A stretch of DNA of 64,000 bases from Trileptium ribeirensis (Eukaryota; Nematoda; Enoplea; Enoplida; Thoracostomopsidae), in NCBI GenBank assembly GCA_030248225.1, contig JASANE010000442.1, positions 93,647 to 157,646 of the forward strand, in the 5' to 3' direction. The position numbers and the translations under genes were made by a program. Positions 56,721-64,000 of this stretch are shown piece by piece; positions within the stretch are counted from its first letter, which is position 1; each line of letters begins with the position of its first letter. The notes beneath the pieces are model-generated. The model worked only from the letters and a program-made list of their open reading frames with translations. It had not been told where the DNA came from and made no database searches.

Positions 56721-57984
56721 ACAAAATGTCAAAGTTGATTTATGTCGTGTAAGACGGATAAATAAACTATTAAATATATCCACGTTTTTTTTCAGAAAGG
56801 TAATTGCCCAACGTGTCAAAACAAAGATTTAAAAATTGTAGTTGCTGGAACTAAACTAAAATCATGAGCACAATAGTGTGCTCCCCGCTCTGAAAAAGTG
56901 TACACGTAAGCCTGAAAATCGCTCGTTGTTTTTAGATGTCTCAATGATATACACCAACACCATGTTTAGGTTGAAATCAGCGGTCGTTTATCACCAGTAA
57001 TTATGGACTACAACTAATATGATTGATAGATTTGATGAAAATTTGCGCTGCCTTTGTGTGGCAAATTCAAATGTAGTTAATTACTAAATAAAAAAAAAAA
57101 AAAACTTTGAATTTTTCACGTCAAATAACTTCTGCTATTACAAACCATAACTTGATAATGGCTCATTTTTTGTCAAAGCATTAGTATAATGGCCTACACT
57201 TCTTCTATTTTACTAAACTAAGTTACAATTTCTCATAAATGACCACAGAAAAATTCTAAATACATTGTAAAATGGGATAAAAAAATTTCCAATTATTTTG
57301 AAATAAATAAAATTACAAAAATATCGATAAATATATTATTTGCATAATCAAACAACTGATTTTCAGCTTTTGACTAAGGGGTATGCCGCGAATTGTATGA
57401 ATGTATAAAAAATGTTCCTAACTGTGCTCGTTTTTCCCAATATCAATCCAAATGGTGTTGCCGTAACGTACAGCTCCTCACGCGCCATTCATTCACTGTG
57501 TATATATATCATCTGCTACAGAGCGTCATATTAATTTATCAAATCTACATTCACGGCACTTCGTTTTTCTGTCAAATAGGATAAGATAGTCATTTAGGCC
57601 AAATGGTAAAATGATTCCGGCATGATATGGCTACAGTCAAAGGTGGGCAACCTGTCAAAATACGTAAAACACATCTTTCAATCCAAAGAACGAAACAGCG
57701 GTCTCCACTCAATAAAAATCCAAACATAAACGTTCTACGATACCGTTTATTGAACACAGATTTGGCTCAGCGTCAGTATGTTTTCAAATAGTGATACATT
57801 AGCTCTTGCGAAACAGTGTTACCATACAAAATAATTGTTAAAGACAAGCGTCTGCCCAAATCGTATAATTGTAGTAAGACCCATAAGGTTTTCAATAGTG
57901 GTACATATGACTCTACCTATTAAAGGATTGGTGTTTCGCTCCAAAAAATTTTTTATTTACTCAATCTATCTAGAGACAGTATTT

Positions 57985-58270
57985 AGGGACCAGGCGATGT
58001 GAAGAGTCGAAGTCGACACTGCCTAGAAATAACACAGCAAATGTGAACAATACGCTACTATGCGACCCGGAAATGTGGTGCAAAAATATGGTAATTGGAC
58101 AGGAACCCGGGCGTGACATATCTACGAACGACCACCGGTTTTGTAATTTGGTCAGTCAAAACGAATGTGTCAACTATTATAATTATATGAAAATTTACTG
58201 CGGAGCATGCGGATTTTGTACCATAACTTCGAACATTTTTGCAAATCCGAATTGTGAGCTACTGAAATAA
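57985..58270 (+). pseudogene. Mirror copy of the ShKT exon, damaged
   Basis: It corresponds to 53521-53777. The second ShKT domain is partly legible ('NECVNYYNYMKIYC') but has lost cysteines through indels. The first is unreadable beyond its start, where 'AGGGACCAGGCGA' marks the exon edge. The damage is of the small-indel type seen throughout this arm. Confidence 0.8.
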
Positions 58271-58309
58271 ATTTTACTGTATAGGAACCAAATATGAGTA
58301 TTTCTTATC

Positions 58310-58500
58310 AATCGCATAGGCTTGTCGTTTCATGGCCTTCGGCGCGGAATCTTGGAGCTGGGGGTTCGGGAGCGGCAGCCTCCATTTAGGCTCAGGCTTA
58401 GGACAACCGCAGCGTTAGGGTAAACTAGGCTGCATCCTGTCGAGATGATAGGCGTCTCTGTTTCACTTCCACCCTAAAAATTCACATTGGCAGTTTTGTG
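58310..58500. mobile_element. Mirror copy of the family G element
   Basis: It is the reverse complement of 53212-53418 with scattered indels; 'GGCTCAGGCTTAGGACAA' and the 'CAGTTTTGTGATGAAGC' flank are recognisable. Confidence 0.8.
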
Positions 58501-61299
58501 ATGAAGCTGAACACTGTTGGGCAAATACCATTCCCTATGTTTTGATAGATGTTTTGACCTGAATCGTCTTTCCTAACACAAACTTGTTAGATGGAAGGCG
58601 TAGTAAAGCAGACTCCACCGAGAAAATCCCGCTTGCTTTATTGAGCTCATTTTCAAACTATAAATCACTCTATAAATTGCTGCAGCTCCTGATATATAGT
58701 GACATTTTAATGGACAAAAATATATCTCTCCAACATCTCCCATCGTAGCTTAATTCTACAATACATCGTTCTGGAAAGAGACTGGGTTTGGGAGCTTATT
58801 CCAGCTGTTTGGGTTTCATTACTCCTGTTTTCAAACCATAAGTAGCAATTCCACATATTTTGGTCTTATGTACATCTTGAAAACAAGATAATTTGGTTAT
58901 TGCCATTGTACAACTGTCGTTTTGTTGTTATTACATGTAAATAATGGTACATGTTTGTAAATATTAGCTATAATTTAATTATTGAAAGCCTCCCAAAGTT
59001 CCCCGACTCATTAGCGAATTTTTTTTTCGTAAAGCGATAAAACACGAACGATCCCTCAGAATTATATACTTTGGCTGTATTTCTTATAAACTACTGTGAA
59101 CTGTTTTTTGATTTTTGCTACAACCAATGGATAACATTGTGTTGAATTTTGCGGATTAAAGATATGCCTTGTAAAACGGTAGATTTATTTGTCAATTTGC
59201 GCATTGATATTATGTCAAACTTCAAATTTTAATATATGTATATATACACTTATATAGATATACAGTATTTAATATATATTCATATCAAAACGTCTCGTTA
59301 TAATTATTGAGAAAAAGTTTCAACAATCTCAACAAATCTAAAACAATGCAGTTTGAATAATGTTCAAAAAGTTCCGGTGGCGGAGATTTGCACATGAAAA
59401 ATTTTAATTTCGTGAGTAAATATTTTTCACCAACATAATTTTTATTGGGCTAAAAGTTTGATTGGAACAAATATTTTGGGTGTCCACACAAACTACTGTT
59501 GATATCCATTCGGGGAGATCATTTGGCTATGCATTAAGACATCGTGGTGAGTGAATTTACCTTGCGTCAGCCGACTCTCATTGCGTCAGGTACACGACCC
59601 AAAACGGTGACACTTCCTTAAATGTTGTGATTTATAATTAACCTCATAATAATTTTGACTTTGGTCAGCGGCTTCTTGCGTAGGCTTGCATCGTGGTGAA
59701 ACGGTGACACCTTAAATGTTGTGATTTTAGATTTAAACTCCATAATGGTTAAGAGTTCTTATTCAGCGGGGCTCTCCTCGCGTCAACCAAAAACTGCTGA
59801 CACTTCGTAAATGTTGTGATTTATAAATTTCAGCGCGTCTTTTTGGTCATGAGGTGAATTTAATTGTTCTACCGGTTTTGATAAGTCATAAAAATGAAAG
59901 AAACTCTGAAATGTGCAAAATTTTGCGTCCCTCTCGGAACTTAATTTGGAGCGTTGCAGCAGCTGTGAAAACACAAACTGCTGTATTGGTGCCCATTGCC
60001 GGATCCCTCATGACGAGATTCCAGCTGTTTAAGCGCTGCGGAAATTTTGCTGCGCTCAAAAACAAAAGCTTTTATAATATTAATACCTGAAAAAAGTTTT
60101 TATAATATGTATAAACATTTAAATGCAATGATACATAGTGCAATATATATTCTTCCAAATATCTTTGCCGCGGTGAGCATATTTTCTCCCCATCCTTCCA
60201 TGTTATCGTGGTGTTAAGAGCTTTTACAATGTGCCTGAAAAAAGTTTTTTATACAATATTGTGGTTTAAATGCAACAAACATCTCATTAGTGCAATATAT
60301 ATTCTTGCAAAGTATCTTTTCGTCCGGGTTAATTATCTGCCGAATATTCATGTATAAATTATAACTTAAGCTTTGCAATATCGTATTTCAATTGGTGCAT
60401 CCTTCTGGTTTGGCTGTTTCAAGAAGAAGGTTGAGTTTTCCAATTATCAATTATATTCAAAATAATTATTCATCACTCGGTTCATATTACCAAAATTTCT
60501 ACAAATCAAGTAACTTTATGATTTTGAGTAAAAATTACTTTTAAACATTTGAGCTATATTTATATTGTGAATATGTATTCACAGCGCCAAAACCACTATT
60601 GTTCACTTGTGAAGCTCACAAAACTGAGTCAATTGTACAAATCGATTAGGCTGCAGAATCATAATTCAGAAAAAAAAAAAAATTTTTGTTGCAATCGTTT
60701 CGTGGTGTCGTGGGGGCAGGTGGGTTAGCGAGGCGAGGCCGCGTCCTCACAGACTGTGCCATGCGACCATACGGTAATAATACAATTTCGGAAACAGCAA
60801 ATGAACGGGTGTCATTATCGAAAGAATATATATTTTAACATAATTAATATATATTTTCCATATGGCACCACAAAAATATGTATTACTGTTGCGGAATTGC
60901 CAAACTAAACATTAATTCTGGGAGGTAGGGTATGACAACACCAGTTCCTCAAAAATTGGATACATATTCATGTTCTTACGCGTTATCATGAGTGTAGCGT
61001 AAAAAAAAAAAAAACAAATATTATCTCACGACAGGGGTTCCAAATTAGAAACCATAGTTCCCAAACTTCCGGCCTAAAAAGTGAGAAAAATCATACTGTC
61101 TCAAAATGCTACGTTTACCATATGACTAGGCGACTACAATTCAACCTAATTTTGTACAACAAGCTATCAAGTGAACGAATAAGCTGATATGCCTAAATTT
61201 TACCATATAGCACGTCTAACCTCATAGCACGATCCTAAAAATTTTAGGTGATACGGTAGAAGGGCGGTAGAAGCGAATAGGGAAATGTGAAAATTGTGG

Positions 61300-62170
61300 T
61301 TAGTGTTTCGAAATGGGTAGTTTCCGACACAGTCCTGGAAACACCGTCCCGGCAAATCGTATCGACATCTCTGAAAGAAGCTGGATTGGAGATGCTTCTG
61401 GGCACGGTGAACATGTGCCTGAATCTGAGATCATTGGGGACCTTGTACCGAGTGTGTAGGGACTAGAACGGCTCGCAAGACTTCTATGGAATATAGCTGC
61501 TGGTGCGGCGGGAAAATGAACACAACTTCAAAAGTCGTTCCGTTGATCTGCAATTTGGATTGTGAAGCGGATAAAAGCACGACGTCGCCTGGCACCTGCG
61601 GATACTGATGAAAAAGTTTAGCGAGAAGGGCAAAGACCCGAGGACTTACGTATTCGACTTGGTGGACGTGTGACGCGGGAACACAGAGAGCTCCGTCCGT
61701 CAAAAACAAAGTTTCCGAAGGATGTACATAGAACTCACTGAGAACATGTTGGGAAACACTACAATCACAAATAGGATGCAACCCTTGGTGAGCACTATGT
61801 ATGCACCACAAAAAGCTCGCCCCTTCCTGTTTTGTATAATTGCATAGCGTCTCGCCAAACCATATGTAGTTTGCCGTTCGCAGTGATATGGTAGTAATCG
61901 CCCAAAACCAGAAGAATACAGTATAGATCTACCACGATGCCCCACTCTGGCAAATTTCCTGAAAGTTGAATTTTGCGCTATTCGACAATAACACAACACC
62001 CTAATATATATCAAACATTCTAACAAGGAAGCTAAGCCGTCAAAATGAACATGTAGGTGTTGGTCACAAGAAAAAGACCAGGATGAGAGACGAAATTCCC
62101 AGTCAAGCGGTAGTGGGAAGCGGTTAAAAATGAGAAAATTCAGTCGATTTTGTAGATCCCCAATTCGAAC
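61300..62170 (+). pseudogene. Mirror copy of the RTE/CR1-like RT relic
   Basis: It corresponds to 49340-50330. The segments 'GATACTGATGAAAAAGTTTA', the motif A region near 61640-61690 and the motif C region near 61850-61900 can be aligned. Stops and shifts are more frequent than in the left arm. Confidence 0.8.
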
Positions 62171-64000
62171 AATGGCCTAAATTAATGCTGAAAAACTACT
62201 TTTCGGAATCACAGCTTACATTACAAATATTGTAAAGAGCATTATATTACTACTTATCAATACATCAATTATTAAATGAATCACATGCCATGCTATGAGC
62301 TAGAAGAAAACACGCTATGGTTTAGCATGATGAAACAAAATAAGTTGTAACCTGCAATTTGAGGGCAAAGTTTCGACTCAAAATGGAGTTAAAATGAAAC
62401 TCGAGACTACGGGTGGAAAGGAGCCTCGTCATCAAAATTTGACTGGTGCTACGTAAAACTGTGCGTGTGTAAATCTTTCTCTAAATTCAAGCTCAGGGAC
62501 GGAAGCAAATGCATACGCGCCGCCGTGTACTAAACCTAAACCTGAATCTTAATGTAAGCTGGGTTACGTGTGATGAGCCTGGAGCATGAGTCAGAGCTGC
62601 CGCCTCTGCAGCGCGAGATGACCTTTTTTGCCGATCGTCACACCCCTCGGCTCGTTTTGGGGCCTGGGTTTTATACATTTAAAGCATCGATATGCCTGAG
62701 CAGTTTCCGTTCCGGCCGTTTTACGTGATTTCAATGCTGAAAATTGATCAAATGCACCTCCAAATCGCACCATACAAGTTTTTACGGGAATAAAGTTTCA
62801 GGTGTCCACAGGGTTATCGATCAATGTGTTGTTTTTACTGCTACGCGTTCTATTTGTATATTTATGCCGTTTGCTTTTGCCATTGCATGATCTATCAGCA
62901 TATTTTGTAGAATTTTGCCGTTGCATGAGATCTGTCGTATATTCGTATCTTAAAAACAGTAAGCCCGGGGGAACTTTCTTCGGTTAGCTGTAAGAACTCG
63001 GAGAGCGGAGGATCAGGAGAATGTTTAACTGGCCAGGAGACCGGAGGCCGGCAACAAACTCGACCACTAGCCCCTGTTCCCCCCCAGTTGAAATTTAAAT
63101 TTCCCGACAGGCCGGAATCAGGAGGCCACCATTGATTGAACCGCAGACCGCTACCGCACAGCGTAATCAAATGGAAAATTATCATTTTACCTGGTTCAGT
63201 AGCTTAATGGTCGCGAAGGTGCGTCAGTTTCCCGATATTTGGAAAAGTTAATAAAACAGTGAGCTATTTTTTGTGGGCCCCCCGTAATTTCAAGGTTCAG
63301 ATTTACCGAAAATGCCCTTAGTACTTTTTTCGGTAAATTTTTTTTTGAGCTCGAACGAGCTTGCATCCTCGGCAAATCGCTGGAATTGTAAATATTAACA
63401 AACAGGCCGAGCGTTGCCGATCGACAGCCAATACTTAAGCTAGGTTTTTGTGAGGTTCATGGTTCAGTGGATTCAGCCTAAATATATATATATATATATG
63501 GACATATCGTGTGTGTGTGTTCATACACTTACTGGTTACCGCTCCGCTCCACCCACCAGACGGGGTTTGATACCGCGTCTTGGACACCCCAAGCTTACCA
63601 GCGCCCTCGCGACCGGGTTTTATTTATAACCCAGCGGATCGCTGATTAAAAGTATGCACGTTTTTAAGTAGTCTACCCATTTAGGCAGTCTGGCGAGGGC
63701 CGAGTCTCGATCTGACCACTCGTCCCCCGCTGCTCTTATAACTTATTTTTCCCTGCTTTATTTCGAAAAGTCGACATAAAATGCGTCTGTTGTCAGATTG
63801 CGAAATTTGACCCTAGATGGGCTCATGCGACACCCTCGCTACTCGCCTGCTTGGCGAGTACAACGATATACACAGGTCGCAGCCCGCCTGCTAACCGGTC
63901 AAATTGTTTTCCCATTGGCATACCAACTGGAAATAGGGTACAAACCAACGAAAATTTATCCCTAACTCGAAAGTGGGCAAATCGCTCCTATTGAGCAATA

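Larger units (their letters stand above)
56008..63988. repeat. Right arm of the giant inverted repeat, error-rich mirror of the left arm
   Basis: This is the reverse complement of 47346-55914 with frequent single-base indels and substitutions. It is about 590 bases shorter over the matched span. Poly-A runs at 57090-57104, 60670-60682 and 61001-61014 replace ordinary sequence of the left arm. Open frames here should not be annotated as genes. Items 56573, 57985, 58310 and 61300 below are the mirror images of left-arm features. Confidence 0.93.

Noticed and set aside
57090..57104. Poly-A tail of a retroposed element
   Set aside because: The mirror position in the left arm has ordinary sequence; there is no target duplication, and two similar runs in the same arm suggest sequencing error.

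Overview
This is a stretch of invertebrate nuclear DNA: AT-rich, gene-poor and full of transposable elements. The only host gene I can support is the 3' end of an astacin-type zinc metalloprotease with two ShKT (toxin-like six-cysteine) domains. Astacin-ShKT fusions are common in nematodes and also occur in cnidarians and other animals. Scattered TTAGGC-like hexamers inside one repeat family would fit a nematode, but that is weak evidence.

Layout, left half (1-27.8 kb). Positions 1-6886 hold a Ty3/gypsy-like retroelement whose order is unusual. One open frame runs from an unrecognised N-terminal region through an envelope-like glycoprotein (internal signal segment, basic cleavage site, hydrophobic fusion-peptide-like stretch, membrane anchor) into the aspartic protease. 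Frameshifted RT, RNase H and the zinc-binding N-terminus of integrase follow. Envelope therefore lies upstream of pol, not downstream as in retroviruses and errantiviruses. A second, older element at 13.63-17.09 kb has the same order (gag-like, env-like, protease, linker), but on the minus strand. Its RT relic follows on the plus strand, and a 33-bp perfect palindrome sits close to the switch, so one provirus appears to have had its 5' block inverted in place. Around these lie non-autonomous DNA transposons with clear terminal repeats and target duplications (3-bp Harbinger-like, 8-bp hAT-like, TTAA piggyBac-like), three different satellite arrays side by side (12.46-13.64 kb) and fold-back elements built of short hairpin units (22.5 and 24.9 kb).

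Middle (27.8-47.3 kb). Mostly unassigned AT-rich sequence with a few short elements, one MITE nested in another (38.0-38.9 kb), two degenerate tRNA-like sequences, and a less AT-rich segment (about 43.9-46.4 kb) with an excess of strong perfect hairpins.

Right end (47.3-64.0 kb). One very large inverted repeat: arms of about 8.6 and 8.0 kb around an axis near 55,960. Each arm carries the 3' exons of the astacin-ShKT gene, a degraded RTE/CR1-like non-LTR reverse transcriptase and local tandem repeats. The right arm is shorter, has many small indels and carries poly-A runs where the left arm has ordinary sequence. I think a fold-back long-read or assembly artefact is more likely than a real palindrome. 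Annotation of the right arm should be treated as a low-quality mirror of the left.
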